Shown: in pieces, positions 9,811-18,769 of the stretch
Layout: each line of letters begins with the position of its first letter
Numbering within the stretch: position 1 is the stretch's first letter
Assembly (NCBI RefSeq): GCF_900079775.1
Contig: NZ_LT556036.1
Span: 1 to 64,000, forward strand
DNA: 64,000 nt
Direction: 5' to 3'
From: Leyella lascolaii
GTDB lineage: Bacteria > Bacteroidota > Bacteroidia > Bacteroidales > Bacteroidaceae
Notes under the pieces: model-generated
Database searches by the model: none
What the model was told of the DNA's origin: nothing
What the model saw: only the letters and a program-made list of their open reading frames with translations
Translations under genes and position numbers: made by a program

Positions 9811-9829
9811 GATGTTTTCGTGATAAGTA

Positions 9830-12800
9830 CTATTGTATTTTCTGTTCTTTCACGTTGAATCCCGACAGTTCTATGAAGGCGTTTCCGCCTCTTGCGTCGG
9901 CAGCATTCCAGCTCACGTCAACGGTGCGGCTCTCGCCCGGCATGAGGTGGAAGTAGTTGTCGGAGTAGCTCACCGGCAGAATCTGTCCGCCGTCCCCTGC
10001 CTTCAGGTTGAGCCTTATCATCATAGCCGGAGTGTCCGACGGGTTTGTCACGGTCACTGTTGAGCGTGTTCCCGTGGCCTTTACCGATGTCCGGAGAGCG
10101 GTCTGCGGCAGTGTGTTCAGCTCCTGAAGGTTGCCCTCATCGTTGGATGCCACGTAGAAGTTGTGCGACAGTGTGCGTCCCTCCGCGTCGTTGAGCCACA
10201 GGCGTATGAAGTATACGTTGCCGCCGTTGAGGCTCACCTTGTCGTCCACATGCAGTCCCTCGGGCACTACGGTGGAGTCGTCGTCGCTGCTGACTGTCGC
10301 CTGCATGGTTTTTACAGTGCGTCCCCTGACGTCGGTAATCTCCACTTTGGCGGTCAGTCCGGTGCGGTTGCCTGCGCACAGGTTCACCACTTCCACGTTG
10401 CGGGTCGATGCGTTCCACTGTATGTGGAGCGGCTCGCAAGCCTTCTTGCATCCGAAGAAGGCAGCCGTAGGTTCGAAATAATAGTCGTAGCACTGCCATG
10501 TCATGCTCGGCCAGCAGGCGTGACTCATCCATATGAGGAGCCCCTGCCGGTCGCGGCTTCCCGACTCATACATCGCCCGGTAGCCGTCGTAGTTCTGCCA
10601 TTGGGCCAGCTTTGTGAACGCGGCGGCGTTGTCCGGCTTGCCGAAAGCCTTCTCTATTATGGCGTTGAACGTCGCTCCCCGCTGTGCGCCCTGCATGCAG
10701 TAGTCGTGCTGTCCCCACTCGTCGCCCTGCGGCCACAGTGCCTCCGGGCGTAGCGTACGTGCCAGTCCCTCGTATGTCATTACGTTCGGCATGCCCCGCT
10801 CAGAGTGCAGTTTGCCCGTCTGACGGTCGAAGTATTCCTTCGGAGGCAGTGCCCAGTAAGGACCGTGACCGCTCACTCCGTCGTCGGCGGAGCTTGAGAT
10901 GTATCCCAGTCCGGGGTGCAGCGTCTTCACAAAGTGGCGCAGCCGTCTGTCGATAGACTCTGGCGGATAGCCCTCGTTTCTGCCGCAGTAGATGCCGATT
11001 GACGGATGGTTGCGTATGCGTTTCACGTAGTCGTCGGCGTTGCTCAGGAACATGTGCTCGTCGAGAGGGTCGGGACCGTCCGCCGGGTTGGCGAGCCAGA
11101 AGTCCTGCCACACCATTATGCCGTATCTGTCACAGGCTTCGTAGAACTCCTCGTCGCCTGTCTGTCCCACCCAGTTGCGTATCATGTTGAAGTTCATGTC
11201 GCGGTGGTTTCTCACCGCAATGTCATATTCGCGTCCGCGGTAGCACAGGTTGTTCTCGCTGAATCCCCAGTTGCCGCCCAGCGGTATGAACCGTCTGCCG
11301 TTGATGTATATCTTCAGCTGCGTGTCCATGTCCTTGTAGTCCATCTGGCGTATGCCCGCCTTGAAGGTCACGGAGTCTGACGTTCCCCTCTCCGTAACGA
11401 ACTCGAAGCCCGCGTCGTAGAGGTAAGGCGTGCCGTATCCGTTGGGCCACCACAGGTTCATGCGGCGGTTGCGCAGCTCCGGAAACTCCTCCGGCAGGAA
11501 GGCTATCTCCTGCACCGCGTATGTGGGGAGCACCACGCGCTTCTCTATCTTCAGCCCTCCTATCCATCCGCGCAGTGTTCCGCTGACGCTGTAAGGCATG
11601 TGGTTGGTCAGTATGACCGACGGTGTGATGGTGGCTGCGGTGTCGGGCAGTGCCAGCTCGGAGGTTATCAGAGGGTCGCGCATGGTCACCGCTCCGGAGG
11701 CGGAGAGCCACACGTCGTTCCATATACCTATGTTCCTGCCGCGTATTGTCGATATCCAGTCCCATCCGATGGTGGCGTGGAACGTCGGGTTGTCGTATCC
11801 CAGAAGACCTCCGTTGAAGTCGGTGTCCTTGCGGTATTTCTCCTTCACCGCTCCCGGATGGGCGTTCTTGATTATCCTCACGGCGAGCACGTTGCGTCCG
11901 TCGCGCAGCAGCGGTGTGATGTCGGAGTGTCCGCGCATGAACGCTCCGTCTATTCTTGCCGCCTGCCTGCCGTTGATGAATACGTCGGCTTTCCAGTTTA
12001 TGCCGTCGAGATTGAGCATGACGCGCTTGCCTTTCATGTGTTGCGGCAGGTCGAACTCGGTGCGGTACCAGAAGTCGGAGTTGAAGAACGACTCGGAAAT
12101 CTGCATCAGATTGTCGGCGTAATTGGGATTGGGGAGAGCTCCTATGTTCACGTAGCTCATCAGAACCGTTGCGGGCACGGTGGCTACAGCCCACGAGCTG
12201 GCGTCGTATCCGGTGGAAGATATGGCGCGCCCGTCGCCCTTCACCTCCGAGGCACGCTGTATGCGCCAGTCTCCTCCGTTGAGAGAGAAGCGGCTGTCGC
12301 CGCCCCCTTTCACGGGCTGGGGCTTCGCTGTGAGTCCTCCGCGACCCATCACCTCAAGCTCGCTGAGCACATACGGGGCGGCTGTGGCTCCCTTGAGCAT
12401 CAGCACCCGCACATATCTGCCCTTGCCTCCGGGACACGCCACCTCGTCGGTCTTGCCGTTGCCGGAAGGCAGCTGCGCCACGGTCTTCCAGTTGCGTGCG
12501 TCGTCCGACGACTCTATGCGTCCGCTGCGCGCCTTGTTTATCCAGTGAAGCCTCACCTTGTCGAACTCGCACTGTGTGCCGAGGTCCACGTAAACCCATT
12601 GCGTCCCGGCTTTCGCGCTCATCCACGCGCTGCCGAACTGCGCTGCCGGCAGCACGTCGGTGACAGCCCGGTCGCCGTCGAAGAACTTTATCTCCGTCAC
12701 GGTCCAGTGCACTGCTCCGGGCATGGAGAGCTCCACCTTCAGGTTGTCGAAGCTCACGTCGCCCGTTCCCAGGTCTATCACCGCCTCGATGTTGCGTGTC

Positions 12801-13411
12801 GGGAGCATCGGACCCTCGTCGGTGTTCTTGTTCGGGTCGCTGTGCGCCTTGCTCTTCGACGCCTTTCCCGGCAGTCCTTTGCCGGTGAGCTTTCCGAGTG
12901 TCCGCCGTGCCGCGCCTTTCTTTCCGCCGGTCAGCGAGCTTACGGTGATGGCGTATCCGCCCTTTGACCGCTCGCTGTAAGCCATGCTGCATACTATCTT
13001 CACACGGTTAGCACTCACCTTCATGTTGTGCCACCGGTAGCTGATGAAAGCCTTCTCGCCCATCAGGATGTTGCGCGTGTACTCGCCTCCGTCTATCGCC
13101 CACTCCCTCTCACGGCGCGGAAGCGTTCCGCTGTTGGTCTCCGCCGTGAGGTAGGGCGGCTGCGTCTTGTGCACGATGCCGTCGGTGACGAGCTGCGCCG
13201 TGAGGTTGTAGTCGTGCGAGGACGAGGCGTAAGCCATGCGCCGCAGTGCGATGTTGCGGTAGGAACCGTCGGCGGTGAGCAGCGGTGCGAAGCTCTCTCC
13301 GGGCGCACCGGGATATATGCCGACAGGCGCGTTCCTGCCGTCGTCGAAGCTTGATAGCATCAGTGACAGCGACATGATGGCTGCCAGATGCGCTGGTTGT
13401 CTGTATTTCAT
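9830..13411 (-). CDS. Secreted GH2 glycoside hydrolase with F5/8-type (discoidin) module, exo-beta-glucosaminidase/mannosidase-like
   Basis: 1193 residues with an N-terminal signal peptide (LAAIMSLSLMLSSFDDG). Residues ~250-355 look like an F5/8 type C carbohydrate-binding module (WVYVDLGTQCEFDKVRLHW to YVLSELEVMG). Then come the GH2 jelly roll (FWYRTEFDLP, LNLDGINWKADVFING), an Ig-like domain, and the TIM barrel (RNWVGQTGDEEFYEACDRYG, WQDFW). The acid/base is predicted at E813 in GRNEG and the nucleophile at E881 in MTYEG. C-terminal Ig-like domains follow. The arrangement resembles exo-beta-D-glucosaminidases and related GH2 enzymes with an Ig_GlcNase-like domain. The exact substrate cannot be read from sequence. 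It stands alone, with no SusCD pair. A short basic stretch at ~170-190 (GGKKGAARRT) is unusual. Confidence 0.85.
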   Translation of the reverse strand: MKYRQPAHLAAIMSLSLMLSSFDDGRNAPVGIYPGAPGESFAPLLTADGSYRNIALRRMAYASSSHDYNLTAQLVTDGIVHKTQPPYLTAETNSGTLPRREREWAIDGGEYTRNILMGEKAFISYRWHNMKVSANRVKIVCSMAYSERSKGGYAITVSSLTGGKKGAARRTLGKLTGKGLPGKASKSKAHSDPNKNTDEGPMLPTRNIEAVIDLGTGDVSFDNLKVELSMPGAVHWTVTEIKFFDGDRAVTDVLPAAQFGSAWMSAKAGTQWVYVDLGTQCEFDKVRLHWINKARSGRIESSDDARNWKTVAQLPSGNGKTDEVACPGGKGRYVRVLMLKGATAAPYVLSELEVMGRGGLTAKPQPVKGGGDSRFSLNGGDWRIQRASEVKGDGRAISSTGYDASSWAVATVPATVLMSYVNIGALPNPNYADNLMQISESFFNSDFWYRTEFDLPQHMKGKRVMLNLDGINWKADVFINGRQAARIDGAFMRGHSDITPLLRDGRNVLAVRIIKNAHPGAVKEKYRKDTDFNGGLLGYDNPTFHATIGWDWISTIRGRNIGIWNDVWLSASGAVTMRDPLITSELALPDTAATITPSVILTNHMPYSVSGTLRGWIGGLKIEKRVVLPTYAVQEIAFLPEEFPELRNRRMNLWWPNGYGTPYLYDAGFEFVTERGTSDSVTFKAGIRQMDYKDMDTQLKIYINGRRFIPLGGNWGFSENNLCYRGREYDIAVRNHRDMNFNMIRNWVGQTGDEEFYEACDRYGIMVWQDFWLANPADGPDPLDEHMFLSNADDYVKRIRNHPSIGIYCGRNEGYPPESIDRRLRHFVKTLHPGLGYISSSADDGVSGHGPYWALPPKEYFDRQTGKLHSERGMPNVMTYEGLARTLRPEALWPQGDEWGQHDYCMQGAQRGATFNAIIEKAFGKPDNAAAFTKLAQWQNYDGYRAMYESGSRDRQGLLIWMSHACWPSMTWQCYDYYFEPTAAFFGCKKACEPLHIQWNASTRNVEVVNLCAGNRTGLTAKVEITDVRGRTVKTMQATVSSDDDSTVVPEGLHVDDKVSLNGGNVYFIRLWLNDAEGRTLSHNFYVASNDEGNLQELNTLPQTALRTSVKATGTRSTVTVTNPSDTPAMMIRLNLKAGDGGQILPVSYSDNYFHLMPGESRTVDVSWNAADARGGNAFIELSGFNVKEQKIQ

Positions 13412-13654
13412 ATTTTTGTATAGATGTTTTGTCTTTCTGTATCCGTCACTTGTGTCACAGATTTCCGGTAATGTGGTCTCGATGGCTGTGCACTGTCATA
13501 TGGCGGGCATGCCTCGCGCAGAGGAAGACAGCCATGCGTTCGTGACCTTAAATTTACGCCTTTATTTGTCAGAATGACAGACTGTGTAACATTAATTTAC
13601 GTGAATTAACATTAATTCAATACTGTCTTGCGCCTCTGTCCATGTTTTTTTCAT

Positions 13655-13852
13655 AAAACAGGCTGCGCTCGGCAATTTGATAGCAAGCTCTCATTGCGCT
13701 CACTGGCACTGTTTTTATATAAAACAGGCTGCGCTCGGCAATCAGAGAGCAAGCTCTCATTGCGCTCGTTGGCACTGTTTTTATATAAAACAGGCTGCGC
13801 TCGGCAATTTGATAGCAAGCTCTCATTGCGCTCACTGGCACTGTTTTTTTGA
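13655..13852 (+). repeat. Three tandem 66-bp repeats related to the promoter-leader repeat
   Basis: Units start at 13655, 13721 and 13787 with AAAACAGGCTGCGCTCGGCA and end in ACTGTTTTTATAT or similar. Units 1 and 3 are nearly identical; unit 2 differs in the stem (GAGAGC instead of GATAGC) and near its end. Each unit can form GCAAT..GAGAGC-AA-GCTCTC..ATTGC. By eye, 41 of 57 positions match the leader repeat upstream of purL. Confidence 0.85.
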
Positions 13853-13952
13853 AAAAGAGACGGCATTCTTCGGATTATATATAAGTCCTCATCACGTCGT
13901 ATGTCCGGACGCTTCGTGACAGCGGTTTTTACGTGCTTGTGTAACAGCTTGA

Positions 13953-14086
13953 GCCACAACGGTTTGCGAAACGGGCTTTTCGGGCTTGCGAAAGAGGCTT
14001 TTCCGCATCATGAAAGAGCCTCTTCCGCAGTCTCAAAGAGGCTCTTTCGCAAGCCCGAAAAGCCCGTTTCGCCAAACCGTTGTGGC
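13953..14086. repeat. Long inverted repeat containing a 22-bp-period array (locus B)
   Basis: 13953-13996 (44 nt) is the reverse complement of 14042-14086 with a single extra C, separated by 45 nt. The whole is also a tandem array with exact 22-bp steps: units at 13966, 13988, 14010, 14032 and 14054, each a small palindrome such as AAAGAGGCTCTTT. As RNA it would form a 44-bp hairpin. Confidence 0.85.
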
Positions 14087-14354
14087 ACAGCGTGTTACGG
14101 AATGGGGCTGAAACGGCTCGTGACCTCTGTCTGACGAGCCTTTCCATAGTGCTGTGCGGGATGTGCGGAGGGACTGCCTTCCGCCGTGCCGGGGACTCGG
14201 GACACATGCTGCGGAGTGCGTGAAAAATGATAAAATGGACCGGATACATTTCAATTATAAGTTTTTTTATATTATTTTTGTACTGATATTACGAAACAGT
14301 CTTATGATTGGTACAATCTGTTACTGAAACAAACAATAAACAATAAAATGGATT

Positions 14355-16016
14355 ATGAGAATGCGCAGGCTATTATTCTTGTCTGCCGCGCTGGCTTTCG
14401 GATGCGTGTCCGTGGCTGATGCGGCTGACGTAAAAATCAAGATTACAAAGAAGTACATCAATTTCCCTGTATCCCACAAGTCTGACCGGAAGACCATGGA
14501 GATGTCGGTAAAGGGCGGAGAGACATGCCGCTTCGTCATACGTCTTGCCGAGGGAGAGCCCGACTACTGGACGTTCCGCGACGTGAGCGCGCTGAAGGGC
14601 AAGACCGTCACGCTGACCTACGACGGCAGCGGGGAGGCTCTCGCAAAGGTTTGTCAGGACGACCGCATAGCGGGAGGGGAGAATATGTATAAGGAGAAAT
14701 ACCGTCCGCAATATCATTTCACGACGAGACGCGGATGGATAAACGACCCCAACGGACTCATTTATTATAAAGGCAAGTATCATCTGTTCTACCAGCACAA
14801 CCCGTTTGAGCGCGAATGGGAGAACATGCATTGGGCGCACGCCGTGAGCACCGACCTCGTGCATTGGCGAGAGATGCCTCTGGCGCTCCATCCCGACACG
14901 CTCGGGACCATCTTCTCAGGCTCTGCCGTGATAGACTACGGCAACACTGCGGGGTGGAACTCGAAGGACGGCACGCCCGCGCTTGTGGCGTTCTACACGT
15001 CGGCGAAGGGCATACAGAGGCAGAGCATGGCATACAGTCTGGATGAGGGAATGACGTTCACGAAGTATGAGGGCAACCCTATCATCGACTCGCACGAGAA
15101 GTGGCAGACCAACGACACGCGCGACCCGAAGGTGTTCTGGTATGCTCCGGGCAAGCACTGGGTGATGGTGCTCAACGAGCGCGACGGTCATTCGATATAC
15201 AACTCCGTGAACCTGAAGGACTGGACATATCAGAGCCACATCACCGGATTCTGGGAATGCCCCGAGCTTTTCGAGGTTGCGGTGGACGGAAACGGCGGCA
15301 ACAAGAAGTGGGTAATGTGGGGAGCGTCGGGCACTTACATGATTGGCTCGTTCGACGGAAAGACGTTCACGCCCGACGGACCAAAGCTTTGCAACCTCAA
15401 CGGAAGCGCGTATGCGGCGCAGGTGTTCAACAACATACCTGCCAACGACGGCAGAGTGATAAAGATAGCGTGGGGAAGGATATCGTTCGAAGGAATGCCT
15501 TTCAACGGCTGTATGCTCCTTCCGCAGGAACAGATGCTGTTCAACACAAGGAGCGGACTGCGCCTCGCGAGCCGTCCGGTGAGGGAAGTGGAGCAGCTGT
15601 TCACGAAGGTTTATTCGGGCGAAGACCTCAGCATGCGGCAGGCGAACGACGTGATGAGGCAGTTTGACGGCGACGACGTGCTGCGCATACGTATGACAAT
15701 GCACCTCAGCCATGCCACCGACGCCGGACTGAGCTACCGGGGACAGCGCATAGTGAACTACGACATGAACGGCAACCGGCTTAACGGCGAGTTCTATGCA
15801 ACCGACGATCCGGGCAGCATGATGCTCACTGCGGACGTCTACATGGACAGGAGCATGGCGGAGGTGTTCGTCGACGGAGGCATGTATTCATACTCCATGG
15901 GACTCGACGTGCGCAGCACGAGCAAGGAGGGATACGTGTTCTGGGGCAACAACATAAAGATAAGGAGTCTCGAGGTGTATAAGGTGAAGTCCATATGGGA
16001 CGGATATGCCGAATGA
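14355..16016 (+). CDS. Secreted GH32 fructan hydrolase (levanase/invertase type) with N-terminal DUF4980-like domain
   Basis: 553 residues. A signal peptide covers ~1-23. An N-terminal beta domain of ~90 residues (VKIKITKKYINFPVS) precedes the five-bladed propeller. GH32 signatures are clear: nucleophile D131 in WINDPNG, transition-state D257 in TRDPKVFW, and acid/base E301 in WECPELF. Also visible is HLFYQHNP. The C-terminal beta-sandwich ends MAEVFVDGGMYSYSMG. It hydrolyses beta-fructosides such as levan, inulin or sucrose in the periplasm or at the surface; which one is not readable. It ends 65 nt before a long palindrome that separates it from the convergent efflux cluster. No fructokinase or SusCD neighbour is present. 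Confidence 0.92.
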   Translation: MRMRRLLFLSAALAFGCVSVADAADVKIKITKKYINFPVSHKSDRKTMEMSVKGGETCRFVIRLAEGEPDYWTFRDVSALKGKTVTLTYDGSGEALAKVCQDDRIAGGENMYKEKYRPQYHFTTRRGWINDPNGLIYYKGKYHLFYQHNPFEREWENMHWAHAVSTDLVHWREMPLALHPDTLGTIFSGSAVIDYGNTAGWNSKDGTPALVAFYTSAKGIQRQSMAYSLDEGMTFTKYEGNPIIDSHEKWQTNDTRDPKVFWYAPGKHWVMVLNERDGHSIYNSVNLKDWTYQSHITGFWECPELFEVAVDGNGGNKKWVMWGASGTYMIGSFDGKTFTPDGPKLCNLNGSAYAAQVFNNIPANDGRVIKIAWGRISFEGMPFNGCMLLPQEQMLFNTRSGLRLASRPVREVEQLFTKVYSGEDLSMRQANDVMRQFDGDDVLRIRMTMHLSHATDAGLSYRGQRIVNYDMNGNRLNGEFYATDDPGSMMLTADVYMDRSMAEVFVDGGMYSYSMGLDVRSTSKEGYVFWGNNIKIRSLEVYKVKSIWDGYAE

Positions 16017-16081
16017 GCGGAGGCTCCACAGTGTGTGTATATGGATGAAGCCGTGGCGCGGTGTGCGCGGTTACGGCACAT

Positions 16082-16137
16082 GACAACGCGGAAGAGGCGG
16101 CACGGAAAAATTTTCCTGCCGCCTCTTCCGCGTTGTC
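16082..16137. terminator. 21-bp perfect palindrome between convergent genes
   Basis: GACAACGCGGAAGAGGCGGC plus A (16082-16102) pairs exactly with 16117-16137; the 14-nt interior CGGAAAAATTTTCC is itself nearly palindromic. It lies between the GH32 gene (+) and the adaptor gene (-) and could stop transcription from both sides, although no T-run follows the stem. The GCGGAAGAGG part recalls the 22-bp array unit. Confidence 0.6.
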
Positions 16138-16237
16138 GTATATTATAAATATGTGTGGCTTTATGCCGTCATGAGCCTTCCCACGTGCGGCTGCCGTCGT
16201 GTCCGCGCTTTGTGAGGACAGGCTTCCCGTCCAGCCG

Positions 16238-17353
16238 TTACTGCTCTTTCTTGTCGTCGGTTATTATCTTCGGACCTCTTACCCTGTCTTTCAGGGTAAG
16301 TCCTTTCTTTATTTCGATGTTGATGCCGTCGCTCAGTCCGGTTGTCACCTTGCGACGCTCGTATGTCTTTTCGTCGCCTTCGCCTTTCACGATATACACG
16401 TATGTGTCCTCACCTTCGAACTCGATGGCGCTCTCGGGAATGGTAAGCACGTTCCTTGCCTGCGCGAGCACTATCTCGGCATTGGCACTGTAGCCGCTAC
16501 GTATGTTCTTGCCGCCGGTCACCTTTACGGCTGCCTTTATCTCAAACTGGTTGGCTCCGTTGTTGTCGACAGCCTTCGGCGAGATGTATTCGAGCGACGC
16601 GTCGAACTTCGTATCCTGCAATGCGCCCACCGAAAGCTTCATAGGCATGCCCGTGACAAGGCGTCCCACCTCCGTCTCGTCGATGTTGCCGCGGAAGATA
16701 AGGTCGTTCATGTCGGCTACGGAGGCTATTGTCGTACCGTCGTTGAACGTGTTCGACAGGATGACGGAGTTGCCCACCTTCACCGGAATGTCGAGTATCA
16801 CGCCCGTGATGGTGGAGCGCACGAGTGTGGAGCTTGCGCTGGCGTTGCTCTTCGACACACCGTCGCGCACCACCTGGAGGTTGTCCTCCGCCGCGGCAAG
16901 CTCTTCCTCCGCCTGCCGGTAAGCCTGGGCTATCTTGTCATACTCGTCCGCCGACACCAGTCCTTTGTCGTAGAGGACCTTCTCGCGCTGGTAGTCTGTG
17001 CGCGCCTGCTTCACGTTTATGTTGGCAAGACGCAGCCGCGACTGTGCCGAACTGAGCTGTCCCATGTCCGGTATCACCTTTACCTTGGCAATCACCTCAC
17101 CCTCTTTCACCGTGTTGCCCGCTTCCTTCAGCAGTTCGCTTATGATGCCGGAGATCTGCGGCTTTATCGCCACCTCGTTGCGCGGCTCTATCTTTCCCGT
17201 CACCACTGTGGTCTTTCTGATGTCGGCTTTCTTGGGAGTGAACTCGTTGTAAGCCACAGGCTGCGGCAGCGATTTGACGTAGAGGAACACGAAAGTGCCT
17301 ATGAATATCAAGGCGATGACAGCCGCGACTATGAACTTGAAGTACTTTTTCAT
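16238..17353 (-). CDS. Periplasmic adaptor (membrane fusion protein) of a MacAB-type ABC efflux pump
   Basis: 371 residues. One N-terminal membrane anchor (FIVAAVIALIFIGTFVFLYV), then a biotinyl-lipoyl-like half (EPRNEVAIKPQISGIISEL), a coiled-coil hairpin rich in Gln/Lys (AQSRLRLANINVKQAR to AEEELAAAEDNL), the second lipoyl half (ITGVILDIPVKVGNSV), a beta-barrel and a membrane-proximal domain ending TTGLSDGINIEIKKGL. MacA/HlyD family adaptors join an inner-membrane ABC transporter to an outer-membrane channel. It is the last gene of a minus-strand set with two permeases and an ATPase; no TolC-like channel is nearby. The exported substrate is unknown. Confidence 0.9.
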   Translation of the reverse strand: MKKYFKFIVAAVIALIFIGTFVFLYVKSLPQPVAYNEFTPKKADIRKTTVVTGKIEPRNEVAIKPQISGIISELLKEAGNTVKEGEVIAKVKVIPDMGQLSSAQSRLRLANINVKQARTDYQREKVLYDKGLVSADEYDKIAQAYRQAEEELAAAEDNLQVVRDGVSKSNASASSTLVRSTITGVILDIPVKVGNSVILSNTFNDGTTIASVADMNDLIFRGNIDETEVGRLVTGMPMKLSVGALQDTKFDASLEYISPKAVDNNGANQFEIKAAVKVTGGKNIRSGYSANAEIVLAQARNVLTIPESAIEFEGEDTYVYIVKGEGDEKTYERRKVTTGLSDGINIEIKKGLTLKDRVRGPKIITDDKKEQ

Positions 17354-17478
17354 ATCTGTTAGTGTGTTTGTATGCTTGTTATAACGATTCTCTTTGACAA
17401 TAATAATATGTGTACGGATATATTATAATATGTGTATTTTAGTTTTACGATATATGTATTGGCATTGCGTTCCGTACG

Positions 17479-18723
17479 TCACTCGTCTCTCATAGCATCG
17501 ACCGGCTTTATGCTCATGGCTCTTGCTGCCGGTGCGAGACCTGCCAGCACCCCGAGGACACTTAGCATCGCCACCGCCCCTACGGCTGTCCAGAAGTCTA
17601 TCTGGAAGTGAGCCGCGACGATGCCGTCGCTTGTATTAGCCACCTCAAGCATCTGTAGGATTATCACGACGAACAGTATGCCGCTCATGCCGGCTACCGC
17701 CGTGAGGATGATACTCTCGCTTATGATTTGTGAAAGGATGTCGGTGGGGGTGGCTCCGATAGCCCGCCGTATGCCTATCTCGGTGGTGCGCTCGCGCACT
17801 GTCACCATCATTATGTTGGAGACTCCTATCGCTCCGGCGAGCAGTGTGCCTATGCCGACGAGCCATATGAGGAAGTTCACACCTGAGAAAAGGCTGTCGA
17901 GCAGTCCGAAAAGCACTTCGGTGTTGAACACCATGACGGCTTTCTCGTCGTCGGGAGCCACGTTGTGCGCCCTCGCTATTACCTCGCGCATGCGCTGCGA
18001 GAGCTCGTTCATCTTCGTTCCCGGCTTCGCCGTGGCGCATATAAGGTCTACCCTGTCGCCCAGATTGTATGTCTGCTGCATGAGCGAAAGCGGCACCACG
18101 ACGCTCTCCTCGGCGCTTCCGTTGATGTTCATGTTGCCTGCGGCATAGTCGACACCTATCACATTATAATATATGGAGTCTATCCTGACGAGCTGTCCGC
18201 ACGGGTCTCCGCCTCCCGGAAAGAGCGTCTTGTACACCTTCTTGCCTATAACGCACACCTTGCGGTGCTGTCTTATGTCCATGTCGTTGATGTATCTGCC
18301 GTAGAAAAGCTGCGGACTCTCCACCCGGATGTAGTCGGGCAGTGTCCCCTTCACGGTGCAACTGATCTTCTTGTCGCTGAAAGTGGCGTTGCCGTTCCAT
18401 CTCGACAGCATCGGAGTGACTACGTCCAGCTCCGGCACCTGAGCCTTCAGCCGGTCCACGTCCTTGTAAGTCATGTTCCATTGGCGTCCCTTCCGCAGTC
18501 CGTTGTGCGCTTTTGTGGTGGGCTGGGCGAACACTATCGCCGCGTTGGTGGCGAATCCCTCGAAGTTGTTTGAGAGCATCTCCTTCAGTCCGCTGCCTCC
18601 TCCTATGAGTCCGACGAGCATGAACACGCCCCAGAACACGCCGAATCCGGTGAGGAACGTGCGGCTTTTGTTTCTCGTGAGCGTGTCGAGTATCTCCCTG
18701 AATCTGTCTATGTCTACTTTCAT
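17479..18723 (-). CDS. MacB/FtsX-type ABC transporter permease (second)
   Basis: 414 residues. N-terminal membrane helix (RTFLTGFGVFWGVFMLVGLIGGG), a large periplasmic MacB-PCD-type domain (~45-275), then three C-terminal helices (FLIWLVGIGTLLAGAIGVSNIMMVTV; ILTAVAGMSGILFVVIIL; VGAVAMLSVLGVLAGLAPAA) and the typical end RAMSIKPVDAMRDE. The cytoplasmic segment VRERTTEIGIRRAIGATP is the characteristic FtsX coupling region. It lacks its own ATPase domain and is expected to work with the ATPase encoded at 20043-20768, probably as a heterodimer with the neighbouring permease. 46 nt separate it from that permease and 125 nt from the adaptor gene. Confidence 0.92.
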   Translation of the reverse strand: MKVDIDRFREILDTLTRNKSRTFLTGFGVFWGVFMLVGLIGGGSGLKEMLSNNFEGFATNAAIVFAQPTTKAHNGLRKGRQWNMTYKDVDRLKAQVPELDVVTPMLSRWNGNATFSDKKISCTVKGTLPDYIRVESPQLFYGRYINDMDIRQHRKVCVIGKKVYKTLFPGGGDPCGQLVRIDSIYYNVIGVDYAAGNMNINGSAEESVVVPLSLMQQTYNLGDRVDLICATAKPGTKMNELSQRMREVIARAHNVAPDDEKAVMVFNTEVLFGLLDSLFSGVNFLIWLVGIGTLLAGAIGVSNIMMVTVRERTTEIGIRRAIGATPTDILSQIISESIILTAVAGMSGILFVVIILQMLEVANTSDGIVAAHFQIDFWTAVGAVAMLSVLGVLAGLAPAARAMSIKPVDAMRDE

Positions 18724-18769
18724 CCCAGTGTCGTTTATGTTTTCACAATCCCTTCCGCGCAGGTCAGTG

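Larger units (their letters stand above)
8127..9829. other. 1.7-kb intergenic region between GH2 and metG, without a convincing gene
   Basis: Contains, from left to right, two TATCTTTG promoters for metG, a composite repeat element with a 22-bp-period array (8541-8990), a pair of GAGACGCAA palindromes, a candidate small RNA and a 12-bp hairpin near the GH2 stop codon. Short open frames in it have no family resemblance and coincide with the repeats. I treat them as non-coding. Confidence 0.7.
13412..14354. other. Repeat-rich intergenic region between divergent GH2 and GH32 genes
   Basis: No credible gene. Holds three 66-bp tandem repeats (13655-13852), a 22-bp-period array inside a long inverted repeat (13953-14086), and near the right end a -7-like box TATTTTTG (14273-14280) about 75 nt before the GH32 start. 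Open frames through the tandem repeat exist only because 66 is divisible by three. Confidence 0.7.

Noticed and set aside
13655..13852. Possible CRISPR array or repeat protein
   Set aside because: The three units are contiguous with no unique spacers, and the frames through them exist only because the unit is 66 nt long. No cas genes are present.
16199..17362. 387-codon plus-strand frame opposite the adaptor gene
   Set aside because: Mirror image of the membrane fusion protein gene. The Val/His/Arg-rich product is typical of antisense reading.
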